Positions 18,655-26,572 of a stretch of 64,000 nt of DNA are shown piece after piece; the stretch's first letter is position 1, and each line of letters opens with the position of its first letter. The translations under genes were made by a program, and so were the position numbers. The stretch comes from Polynucleobacter sp. MWH-Loch1C5 (GTDB lineage Bacteria > Pseudomonadota > Gammaproteobacteria > Burkholderiales > Burkholderiaceae): NCBI RefSeq assembly GCF_018881775.1, contig NZ_JACVPR010000001.1:1258318-1322317 (forward strand), given 5' to 3'. The notes beneath the pieces were generated by a model that was given only the letters and a program-made list of their open reading frames with translations, did no database searches and had not been told where the DNA came from.

Positions 18655-20063
18655 CTCATCTTCGTCTCGTATCTAATGCCTCTGAGGCTTTATTTCAGCC
18701 TGAGCTCTTGCGGCGTTTTGATATTAATGGCCCGCGCTATACCTCCTATCCTACGGCCGATCGATTTAGCGCTGATTTTGGTGAATCTGATTATCTTTTA
18801 GCTCTCAAGCGAGTGGCAGCAGAGCAAAAGCCGCTATCGCTTTATTTTCATATCCCTTTTTGTCCCAATATTTGTTACTACTGTGGTTGTAACAAGATTA
18901 TTACGAAGGATCATCGTCGTAGCGCTCAATACATTCGATATTTGGCGCAAGAGATGGATCAGGTCGTTACTGCGATGGGTCGACTAGGGAGAAAGATTCC
19001 AATTAAGCAATTGCATTGGGGCGGGGGTACACCCACTTTTTTATCGCATGATGAGATGAAAGAGCTCATGGCTCATATCCAAAGCCATTTTGAGTTTTTG
19101 GATGGCGGCGAATACTCGATTGAGATTGATCCTCGCCGTGTGCAAGAGTCTGATATCGCTCTCTTGGCTGATTTGGGCTTTAATCGCATTAGCTTGGGAG
19201 TTCAGGACTTTAATCCCGATGTGCAAAAAGCGGTACACCGCATCCAAACGATTTCTGAAACGCAGGCTGTTCTGGATTGGTCTCGAAAGTATGGTTTTAC
19301 TTCAAGTAGTGTGGATCTGATTTATGGTTTACCGAAACAGACACCGAAGACTTTTTCTGAAACGGTAGCGGCAGTGATTCAGATGAATCCTGATCGCTTA
19401 TCGGTCTATAGCTATGCGCATTTACCTCATTTATTTAAGCCGCAACGCCGCATTGCTGAGATAGATTTACCCATCGCAGTCGACAAGTTACAAATCTTAG
19501 CCAATACCATTGAGCAGTTACAAGATGCCGGCTATGGCTTTATTGGTATGGATCATTTTGCAAAACCAGATAACGAGCTCAGTGTGGCGCAAAGGGAAGG
19601 GCGCTTGCATCGTAATTTCCAGGGTTATTCAACCCAAGCTGAGTGTGATCTATTGGCATTTGGTGTTTCATCCATTGGTAAGGTAGATAATGCCTATGTA
19701 CAAAATGTCAAAACCACAGATGAGTATTATGCAGCGCTTGATCAAGGCCATTTGCCTGTGATGCGTGGATTGATACTCAGCGCTGATGATCTGTTGCGTC
19801 GCGAGTTAATCAGTGAGTTGATGTGTCAATTTTCTTTAGATACAAAAGCATTTGCCCAAAAGTACCAGATTGATTTTCTGACTTACTTCGAGGATGAGTA
19901 TCGCGAGCTTCAAGATTTACAGCGTTCAGGCCTTGTGGAGCTGAGTGAACATGGCATCCATGTGCCATTGCGTGGGCGCTTATTAGCACGTCGGGTAGCG
20001 ATGGTCTTTGATCGTCACTTGCGTTTGGCAAAGACAAGTTCGGCTTATTCGAAAGTTTTATAG
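18645..20063 (+). CDS. hemN: Oxygen-independent coproporphyrinogen III oxidase (radical SAM)
   Basis: Catalyses anaerobic oxidative decarboxylation of coproporphyrinogen III to protoporphyrinogen IX in haem synthesis. The radical-SAM cluster motif is Cys73-x3-Cys77-x2-Cys80-x-Cys82 (as in HemN, with the extra fourth cysteine), preceded by the family start FDINGPRYTSYPTADRF. GGGTPTFL and the C-terminal HemN domain are present; 472 residues is full length. GTG at 18645 is the only in-frame start after an upstream TAA at 18603. No Fnr-like site was recognised upstream. The next gene follows nine bases later. Confidence 0.94.
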   Translation: MTSPHLRLVSNASEALFQPELLRRFDINGPRYTSYPTADRFSADFGESDYLLALKRVAAEQKPLSLYFHIPFCPNICYYCGCNKIITKDHRRSAQYIRYLAQEMDQVVTAMGRLGRKIPIKQLHWGGGTPTFLSHDEMKELMAHIQSHFEFLDGGEYSIEIDPRRVQESDIALLADLGFNRISLGVQDFNPDVQKAVHRIQTISETQAVLDWSRKYGFTSSSVDLIYGLPKQTPKTFSETVAAVIQMNPDRLSVYSYAHLPHLFKPQRRIAEIDLPIAVDKLQILANTIEQLQDAGYGFIGMDHFAKPDNELSVAQREGRLHRNFQGYSTQAECDLLAFGVSSIGKVDNAYVQNVKTTDEYYAALDQGHLPVMRGLILSADDLLRRELISELMCQFSLDTKAFAQKYQIDFLTYFEDEYRELQDLQRSGLVELSEHGIHVPLRGRLLARRVAMVFDRHLRLAKTSSAYSKVL

Positions 20064-20072
20064 GAGAGTATT

Positions 20073-20567
20073 TTGCGTTTATTTTTGAAGAGCATCATAG
20101 GATTCATTTCATTGTTCGCTGTGCACAATATCGTCTTGGCCCAAGCAAATGCGATCACTATTGGTGTCGAAGTGAGTCAGAAAAACTTTACTGATCAATA
20201 CGAAAGAGATCTCTTAATCCAAAAAACGACTGAGTGGATTTTCTTTGCTCCCGATCATGCTGCTAGTGAAATCATGAACCAAGTTTTAGAGGGTAAGGAG
20301 CAGCATGAGCTTGCTCAAAAAAATATGGTCTATTTAGCCGACATTAGCAAAATGCCAAGCTTAGTGAGTCGTTTTGTCGCATTGCCGAATATGCAAAAAC
20401 TCAAATATTCAATCGGTTTGGGCCAGGATGCCCAGACATTGGCCATGTTTCCGCGTCAAAAAGCGTCAGTCACCATCTTGCGTTTGGAGAACTGGCGGGT
20501 CGTTGAAATACGTTTTTCACAAGACAGCCATAAGCTTAAAGACCTCTTGGTGACAGGGCGTCTATAG
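20073..20567 (+). CDS. Secreted or periplasmic protein of unknown function
   Basis: A 164-residue protein that starts at TTG, chosen because AGGAG lies about six bases upstream and because it opens a signal peptide of about 23 residues ending in VLAQA. The mature part has no cysteine and no transmembrane helix and shows alternating hydrophobic strands, for example KLKYSIGLGQDAQTLAMF and SVTILRLENWRVVEIRF. I do not recognise the family. It follows hemN by nine bases and is probably co-transcribed with it. Confidence 0.65.
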   Translation: MRLFLKSIIGFISLFAVHNIVLAQANAITIGVEVSQKNFTDQYERDLLIQKTTEWIFFAPDHAASEIMNQVLEGKEQHELAQKNMVYLADISKMPSLVSRFVALPNMQKLKYSIGLGQDAQTLAMFPRQKASVTILRLENWRVVEIRFSQDSHKLKDLLVTGRL

Positions 20568-20644
20568 TTAGGCTAAAACCCTAGATGACTAATCTAAAAA
20601 CATAATATAAACTTATATATTATTAAGTGATAAAAGGAGTAAAC

Positions 20645-21073
20645 ATGCTACGTTTTGATATCCCTCCCGTGAATGCCAATGTGGCTCGCTTTGAGGCATT
20701 CATTACATTTGCCGTATGTTTAGTGGCGCTCTTAGGCTTTCCATACCTCCTGCCGATCTTGGCTCTGATGGGTTTAGTCAGAGGTTTTTTTGGGCACTAT
20801 CGCTGCCCATCCCATCGTTTGTTCTCAGCGGTCATGAACCGTATGGGCATTGCCGGAAAAAAAGAGAACGCGGGCGCCAAGATGTTTGCTAACAAAATTC
20901 TGTTTATTGCAGCGAGCGTCGCAAGTATCTTGTTTTTTACCGGTCATCCATTTTGGGTCGTACCAACAACTGCGCTGATCATTTTCTCCAGTATGGAATG
21001 GATGTTTTCATTCTGTGCTGCATGTTGGGCTTATGGTTATTGGTATAAGGTTTTTCCGCCTAAAGCCAATTGA
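20645..21073 (+). CDS. DUF4395 family membrane protein
   Basis: A 142-residue membrane protein with about four hydrophobic helices. Seen are the family features FDIPPVNANVARFEAF at the N-terminus, a cytosolic HYRCPSHRLFS loop and FCAACWAYGY near the end. The cysteines in these loops could be redox active; the function is unknown. The ATG at 20645 was preferred over an upstream GTG (20627) because AAGGAG sits five bases before it. An AT-rich inverted repeat, TAATATA (20603-20609) with TATATTA (20616-20622), lies in the promoter region. Confidence 0.8.
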   Translation: MLRFDIPPVNANVARFEAFITFAVCLVALLGFPYLLPILALMGLVRGFFGHYRCPSHRLFSAVMNRMGIAGKKENAGAKMFANKILFIAASVASILFFTGHPFWVVPTTALIIFSSMEWMFSFCAACWAYGYWYKVFPPKAN

Positions 21074-21100
21074 TCTAGACAAACTTCTTACATTCTTTAT

Positions 21101-21134
21101 AAGGGCCTAAATAAAGGCCCTTTCTTAATTTTTC
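21101..21134 (+). terminator. Intrinsic terminator after the DUF4395 gene
   Basis: Perfect eight-base stem AAGGGCCT (21101-21108) and AGGCCCTT (21115-21122), six-base loop, then a T-rich tail. The tail overlaps the PmrA-box-like sequence that precedes eptA. Confidence 0.85.
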
Positions 21135-21140
21135 CTTAAT
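21124..21140 (+). promoter_or_regulatory. PmrA (BasR) box-like direct repeat upstream of eptA
   Basis: CTTAAT (21124-21129), five-base spacer, CTTAAT (21135-21140). This matches the known PmrA consensus YTTAAK-N5-YTTAAK at every position and lies 33 bases before the eptA ATG. eptA (pmrC) is a classical PmrA target in enterobacteria. The sequence lies in an AT-rich terminator tail, so chance is possible, and no pmrAB genes are in the window. Confidence 0.5.
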
Positions 21141-21172
21141 TAAAACAAGCACAAATTCAGCTACTGTGCGGC

Positions 21173-22813
21173 ATGCACAGAATATTTGATATTTATAAGT
21201 CTTGGCCTAAAGTCACAATCCACTCAGAAATCTATACATTGATCCTGAGTTTGTATATTTCTACTCTGCTCAATCAGAAGTTGTGGGCTCAGCTGTCTGA
21301 TATTCAGACAGATCAATCTTTGACCAATCAGGCCATTTTTGGATTGGCACTATTTGTTCTGCTGACGACTCTGAACTATTGGATTCTGAGTCTCATTTCA
21401 TGGGGGCGTAGCCAGAAGATAGTATTAGTACTGGTTACTCTGGCGGTGGCCAGTGCGGCGCACTTTAGTAACACTTATGACGTCCACTATGACACTAGCA
21501 TGATGGCTAATTTGTTAGCAACTGATTATGCAGAATCGCGAGAATTACTGAGTTGGCGTTGGTTGTGGAGTGTGTGGATTTATAGTGTGCCTGTCGTTTT
21601 GTTGGGGCTGAGTACGCGTATTTCAAAGCTGACTGTAACGCGCAAAGTTACGCATAAGTTGATTGGTGTGTCAGTCACACTGGTATTGAGCTTGATGTGT
21701 TTGCTGCCACAGCTTAAGACTTTTACCAGTGTCATGCGCAATCATCATGATTTGCGACACTATGCTATTCCAGTCAGTATGGTGGTGTCTGGCATCAGGC
21801 AGGCCACAGTGCTTAAGGCTGTGCCAGCAGAAAAATTAGTCAAAATAGGAGAAGATGCTCAATATCAGGCTCCAGTCGATAAAAAAAATGAGTTGATGGT
21901 GATTGTTGTGGGTGAGACCGTTCGTGCAGCGAACTGGGGTCTTAGTGCTTACTCACGAGATACCACGCCACTATTGCGTAAAAAGTATGTGATTAACTTT
22001 CCTTATGCAGTCAGTTGCGGTACTAACACTGAAACATCGGTCCCTTGTATGTTTTCTGTTTATGGCCGAGAGAATTACAGTGAGAGAAAGATTAAAGAAA
22101 CACAAAACCTACTTCACATAGTTCATAAAGTCGGTTTTGGAGTGACATGGATTGACAATCAGTCGGGTTGTAAAGGGGTTTGTGCGGGTCTTGAGTTTGT
22201 GGATGCTAAAAAATTCTCAGATCCGAAAGACTGTTTTGAGGGGCACTGCTATGACAGTAATCTTTTGAGTGCTTTGGAGTGGTCAATAGATCACCAAGCC
22301 GGTAATCAGGTGATTGTGCTGCATCAGATCGGTAATCATGGCCCAGCCTATTACAAACGCTATCCTGAAAACCATGCTTTCTATCAGCCAGAGTGTCGTG
22401 ATACTAATCTTGATCGCTGTTCGAAAGAGAGTCTGATCAATGCTTATGACAATAGTATTCGCTATACCGACAAATTGTTGTCTGGCGTCATTGATCTTCT
22501 GGAGAAGCAAAAGAATAAAAATGTGAGCATGATTTATGTCTCAGATCATGGCGAATCATTAGGTGAAAAGGGTGTTTATTTGCATGGTATGCCTTATGCG
22601 ATTGCACCTAAAGAGCAAAAAGAAGTACCCATGATGTTTTGGTTTTCCGAGCAATATCAAAAGACATATGCAAAGTCTGTTGCCTGTTTAAAACAGCAGT
22701 CAAAAGATCCTGCTCATCACGACCATATCTTCCACACAGTTTTAGGCTTACTCAATATACAGACGGCCAGTAAAAAACAAGAGATGGATCTGTCGCAGGT
22801 ATGTCATGGCTAA
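21173..22813 (+). CDS. eptA: Lipid A phosphoethanolamine transferase (EptA/PmrC family)
   Basis: Inner-membrane enzyme with a periplasmic domain that moves phosphoethanolamine from phosphatidylethanolamine to lipid A, releasing diacylglycerol and lowering surface charge. Five N-terminal transmembrane helices span about residues 18-180. The sulfatase-fold domain has VVGET (Glu248), the nucleophile Thr286 in CGTNT, paired cysteines (Cys282/Cys292 and later pairs) and the DHGESLGE zinc site. The length of 546 residues is typical. No good ribosome site precedes the ATG at 21173, so the start is less certain. It overlaps the next gene by eight bases. Confidence 0.93.
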   Translation: MHRIFDIYKSWPKVTIHSEIYTLILSLYISTLLNQKLWAQLSDIQTDQSLTNQAIFGLALFVLLTTLNYWILSLISWGRSQKIVLVLVTLAVASAAHFSNTYDVHYDTSMMANLLATDYAESRELLSWRWLWSVWIYSVPVVLLGLSTRISKLTVTRKVTHKLIGVSVTLVLSLMCLLPQLKTFTSVMRNHHDLRHYAIPVSMVVSGIRQATVLKAVPAEKLVKIGEDAQYQAPVDKKNELMVIVVGETVRAANWGLSAYSRDTTPLLRKKYVINFPYAVSCGTNTETSVPCMFSVYGRENYSERKIKETQNLLHIVHKVGFGVTWIDNQSGCKGVCAGLEFVDAKKFSDPKDCFEGHCYDSNLLSALEWSIDHQAGNQVIVLHQIGNHGPAYYKRYPENHAFYQPECRDTNLDRCSKESLINAYDNSIRYTDKLLSGVIDLLEKQKNKNVSMIYVSDHGESLGEKGVYLHGMPYAIAPKEQKEVPMMFWFSEQYQKTYAKSVACLKQQSKDPAHHDHIFHTVLGLLNIQTASKKQEMDLSQVCHG

Positions 22814-23489
22814 GGCGAGTTATGCTTCTCTAGTACCTCAAGTTAAGGTCTTTGTGGCATTGATTGCAGGGGTTTGGCTTGCTGATTACAGTCATTTAGA
22901 TTTTTGGTTAGAACAACAATTTTTCAATCACCAGACGCAAGTATTTACCTGGAGACATCATTGGCTGCTAGATATGCTATTGCACCATGGTCTCAAAAAC
23001 TTAATGTATCTATTAGGTTTTCTCTCCATACTGTTAGCCATTTATGCTGTCAGAAAAAAATGGATCAGCCACCATCAGGCTATCTGGGGAGCTGGAGGAA
23101 TTCTGTTTTTACCGCTACTGATCACTGGATTGAAGCGCATCACTGCAAAACAATGTCCTTGGAGTATTGATGGCTTAGGTGGTGCCAGTCCATATGTGCA
23201 TCTTTTAGACAATAGTCTAGAAAGTTTAGGAAGCCAATGCTTCCCTGCGGGGCATGCGGCTGGCGGTTATATGTGGCTTGCTTGGGCGGCGACCCTTGCG
23301 GTGTCACATCCTCTCCTGGCTAGAGTGATTTTATGGTTTGGTCTATTGATGGGTAGCTTAATGGGACTTGCACGCATGATGCAAGGAGCTCATTTTTTAT
23401 CTCATGTCATAGCAAGCGCTGCAATATGTTGGGCATACATGCTCACTGTGCAGACGATCTTTAATCGTAGAGTGGGTTATTTGGAATGA
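22806..23489 (+). CDS. PAP2-family membrane phosphatase
   Basis: Membrane phosphatase of 227 residues with about six helices. PAP2 motifs are recognisable: motif 1 around KRITAKQCPW, motif 2 FPAGHA and motif 3 ARMMQGAHFLSHV. In motif 3 the usual final Asp is His, a variant I also know from other proteobacterial PAP2 proteins. Possible substrates are lipid A phosphates, phosphatidate or undecaprenyl pyrophosphate. Because it lies between eptA and dgkA, with overlaps at both ends, a role in lipid A or lipid phosphate turnover is the best guess. Confidence 0.82.
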   Translation: MAKASYASLVPQVKVFVALIAGVWLADYSHLDFWLEQQFFNHQTQVFTWRHHWLLDMLLHHGLKNLMYLLGFLSILLAIYAVRKKWISHHQAIWGAGGILFLPLLITGLKRITAKQCPWSIDGLGGASPYVHLLDNSLESLGSQCFPAGHAAGGYMWLAWAATLAVSHPLLARVILWFGLLMGSLMGLARMMQGAHFLSHVIASAAICWAYMLTVQTIFNRRVGYLE

Positions 23490-23842
23490 GAGTGCTTTCA
23501 TTTTTAAAGCGACGTTTGATCTATGCATTTGCTTACTCGCTAGCGGGCTTGCGTTCTGCGTGGCAAACAGAAGAAGCAATTAAATTTGAGGCTTGTCTTT
23601 TGCCAGTGCTCATAGCCATAGCGATTAACTTTGGTAATAGCAATATTGAAAAAGCACTTTTAATTTCTTCCAGTCTTTTAGTACTCATTGTCGAACTACT
23701 CAACACGGGTTTAGAAAAAGCAATTGATCGAGTATCAATGGACTATCACGAACTATCCAAAGTCGTGAAGGATATTGGTAGTGCGGCGGTTCTTTTGAGC
23801 ATGATTAATTTTTTAATTACTTGGGCTCTGATATTGATGTGA
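23486..23842 (+). CDS. dgkA: Diacylglycerol kinase (DgkA family, copy 1)
   Basis: Small membrane enzyme (118 residues, three transmembrane helices) that phosphorylates diacylglycerol to phosphatidate. The signature ELLNTGLEKAIDR, the N-terminal amphipathic helix with R-x-A-W-x-x-E-EAIKFE, and KDIGSAAVLLS match DgkA. It overlaps the PAP2 gene by four bases. Downstream of eptA its evident job is recycling the diacylglycerol left by phosphoethanolamine transfer, as is known for eptA-dgkA pairs. A second dgkA lies at 58937-59332. Confidence 0.92.
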   Translation: MRVLSFLKRRLIYAFAYSLAGLRSAWQTEEAIKFEACLLPVLIAIAINFGNSNIEKALLISSSLLVLIVELLNTGLEKAIDRVSMDYHELSKVVKDIGSAAVLLSMINFLITWALILM

Positions 23843-25140
23843 TGATTTACTCTAAAAAGAATTTATTCCTTTTAATTCTCTCAAGTTGTTTGAGTGGATC
23901 CGTATTGGCAGAAGACGCGGCCTGCGAAAAAGTTGCCCCAGCACAGCTCAACTTGGCTCAAGCGATGGAGCGTGCGCTTCAATGTGGCCCAGAATTCCAG
24001 ACTTTTCGCTGGCAATATGAAGGTCAATTAGCCGATGCCAAAATACTGAAGCAAAGACCGAACCCGAATTTCAGTTATGGGGTCAGTATGTTGAATCTGC
24101 ACCCTAGCCAATATCCTGAAAATCGCAGTCGTATGGAAACGGGTACGCGCATCGATCAACTCTTTGAGTTGGGTGGTAAGGGGAAATATAAGATTCGCGC
24201 TGCTGATGCGCTCGAAGTGGCAGCGCAATATGACTTGAAGTTCAATGAAAAATTGGCACTTGTGAAGGTGCAGCACGCGTATTTTGATCTTTTGGCAGCG
24301 ACTCAAAGAAATCAAGATTTGCGTGATTTAAGTCAGTTAAATATCCGCGCTAAAGAGGTGGCAGAAATTCGTCATCGTGCTGGGGATATTTCTCAATTTG
24401 AATATCAGCGTTTACTCATCGATATTCAGAGGACCCAAAATGATCTTGAGCTTGCTCAGATTGAGCTAGTTAAAAACCAAACGCAATTCGCTCAATTATT
24501 GGCTTATCAAAAAGGGCTAGAAAGTCTACAGCTCGCTAAAAATTGGCCAACACCCATGCAGTCATGGCCAGCCTTGGATTATGAAAAATTACTGCAACGC
24601 TCTGATTTGCAAGCGCTACGTCAAAAAACAATCAGCGCCGAAAACCAACGCTTGGTGGGGCGTGCTCTAAAAATTCCAGATCCAACGATCGGGCTGCAAT
24701 ACAACCATCAACCGGTGACTGGTCTAGCCAATAATGGCACGATCAATACCTACTCAATTGGTGTGAGCATTCCCTTATTTGTAAGACATGCCTATCAAGG
24801 CGAGGCTCGTAAAGCAGAGGTGGAGTATTACCAGGCTCGTGATCAGCAGTTACGTGCGGAAAGAGATGCCCTACAAGTAGTTCTTGAGCAAGAAAAAATC
24901 CTCAAGGCCAATCAAGCAAGGCATATTCGTTTACAAGAAGACATCTTGCCTGCTGCTGAACATGCTGCTAAGTCAGCAGAATATGCCTATCAAAAAGGGG
25001 CTATTCAATTACTGGACTTACTCGATACGAGGAGAACCCTAAGAATCGTACGCAGTGAGGCTGCACAAATACAGGCCGAGTATGCCAAAAGCCAAGTGCT
25101 TTACCGGCTTTTGATTGAAGTGGAAGACCTAAAACCATGA
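23842..25140 (+). CDS. czcC: Metal efflux outer-membrane channel, CzcC/TolC family (copy 2)
   Basis: Outer-membrane factor of the second metal efflux system (432 residues). The ATG at 23842 overlaps the dgkA stop by one base and opens a signal peptide (KKNLFLLILSSCLSGSVLA); an upstream TTG in the same frame would only lengthen the leader. The mature protein has the two TolC repeats with coiled coils and the conserved NPDF/NPNFSYG type start of OEP1. It has limited likeness to copy 1, so recent duplication is unlikely. Confidence 0.9.
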   Translation: MIYSKKNLFLLILSSCLSGSVLAEDAACEKVAPAQLNLAQAMERALQCGPEFQTFRWQYEGQLADAKILKQRPNPNFSYGVSMLNLHPSQYPENRSRMETGTRIDQLFELGGKGKYKIRAADALEVAAQYDLKFNEKLALVKVQHAYFDLLAATQRNQDLRDLSQLNIRAKEVAEIRHRAGDISQFEYQRLLIDIQRTQNDLELAQIELVKNQTQFAQLLAYQKGLESLQLAKNWPTPMQSWPALDYEKLLQRSDLQALRQKTISAENQRLVGRALKIPDPTIGLQYNHQPVTGLANNGTINTYSIGVSIPLFVRHAYQGEARKAEVEYYQARDQQLRAERDALQVVLEQEKILKANQARHIRLQEDILPAAEHAAKSAEYAYQKGAIQLLDLLDTRRTLRIVRSEAAQIQAEYAKSQVLYRLLIEVEDLKP

Positions 25141-26570
25141 AAAAAATATTTCCCTTTTTGAAAGACAGTCTTGCCTTAATTATTTGGTTGTGGCGATTTG
25201 TTCAGCAATTGCTTATCAAGCTTCTGCGTAGAGCAATTGACTATCTGCGTCATGGACGTCTTCTGCAGAGTGCTCGACAATTGGAGCAAGGGCTGATTAC
25301 ACAATTAAGTACCCATTTACCTGCGGAGCCACAACGCTTTTGGCAGGCACATCATCGGATCGTATTAAAAATCATTTATATCAGTCTGATCATTTGGTGC
25401 TTCGTCAGCATTGCTAAATGTTCCTATACGCCTAGCAAGATCGTTGTTAAGCCTGTGATTGAGGGAAATTATGTGAGCTTTACAGGTACCAATAAGCCCA
25501 TTAACGGGATCAAGGTTGTTGATCTGAGTGCTGGTAGTACGCAAATCATTAGTTTGCCTGGGCGTTTGGTTTGGAACGAAGAAAAAACTGCAAAAATGCT
25601 CAGCCCATTTTCAGGGCGCGTGCAATCTGTTGAGGTGCAGCTTGGGCAAGTGGTCAAGAAGGGTCAAGTCTTAGCCACTATCCAGTCGCCTGATTTTGGA
25701 GTTGCACAAGCAGATGCCAAGAAATCTCAAGCTCAAGCACGTTTAGCTAAAAATAACTTAACGCGTGCCAAGGATTTATATCAACATGGCATTCTTTCTA
25801 AGAGAGAGTATGACCAAATTCAGGCTGATGCTGAGCAAGCAGAGGCGGAGTATCAACGTGCGCATGCCAGATTGAAGAATCTGGACTCTGATTATCAGCA
25901 AGTGAACCAGGTTTTTGCACTCAAGGCGACTCAAGATGGTATGGTCGTCGAGAGAAATATTTATCCTGGTCGTGAAATCACTAGCGATGCAAGCGCGGGT
26001 TATTTGTTCACGATCACAGATCCTAGCCATTTATGGGCTACTTTAGAAGCCGCTGAGGTCGATTTAGGGCGCTTTGCGATTGGGGCAGAGATCAGTCTTT
26101 ATAACAACGCCATCCCAAGTCAAAGGCTGACAGGCAAGATTATTCAGATTGCTGATTTTGTTGACCCTGTGACGCGCACAATCAGAGTTCGTGCTGAGGT
26201 ACCGAATAACTCACGATTATTAAGAGCAGAAATGTACGTCCAAGGCGATATTCCTCTGAGTAATATCGAGGGCATTGTTGTTCCAGCTAAAGCCGTTTTC
26301 TTAGTGGGTACTCATCATTTTGTTTTTGTTGAGGTCGAGCAAAATAAATTTGCGCGTCGAGGTGTTGCTTTAGGCGCTCGCTTTGCCGATAAGGTGGAGG
26401 TGATGGAAGGCCTCAAGCCTGAAGATCGCGTTGTATTGGAAGGTAATTTATATCTCAATGAGATATTGCGTGACCATATGCGCTCACACGGATCTAGAGA
26501 TCCGTCTTTCATAACACCAGCAAAGCCGATTTTGGAGGATTACCCTCTAGATGTTCATGTGGGTAACTAG
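25137..26570 (+). CDS. czcB: Metal efflux periplasmic adaptor, CzcB family (copy 2)
   Basis: Membrane-fusion protein of the czc-2 pump (477 residues). A single transmembrane helix lies at about residues 75-92, later than usual, preceded by a basic amphipathic cytosolic region. Periplasmic domains follow: lipoyl-like half SPFSGRVQSVEVQLGQVVKKGQ, coiled-coil hairpin about residues 195-255, beta-barrel with DFVDPVTRTIRVRAEVPN, and a membrane-proximal domain. It overlaps czcC by four bases and is separated from czcA by two. Most similar in pattern to CzcB/CnrB adaptors. Confidence 0.91.
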   Translation: MKKIFPFLKDSLALIIWLWRFVQQLLIKLLRRAIDYLRHGRLLQSARQLEQGLITQLSTHLPAEPQRFWQAHHRIVLKIIYISLIIWCFVSIAKCSYTPSKIVVKPVIEGNYVSFTGTNKPINGIKVVDLSAGSTQIISLPGRLVWNEEKTAKMLSPFSGRVQSVEVQLGQVVKKGQVLATIQSPDFGVAQADAKKSQAQARLAKNNLTRAKDLYQHGILSKREYDQIQADAEQAEAEYQRAHARLKNLDSDYQQVNQVFALKATQDGMVVERNIYPGREITSDASAGYLFTITDPSHLWATLEAAEVDLGRFAIGAEISLYNNAIPSQRLTGKIIQIADFVDPVTRTIRVRAEVPNNSRLLRAEMYVQGDIPLSNIEGIVVPAKAVFLVGTHHFVFVEVEQNKFARRGVALGARFADKVEVMEGLKPEDRVVLEGNLYLNEILRDHMRSHGSRDPSFITPAKPILEDYPLDVHVGN

Positions 26571-26572
26571 CT

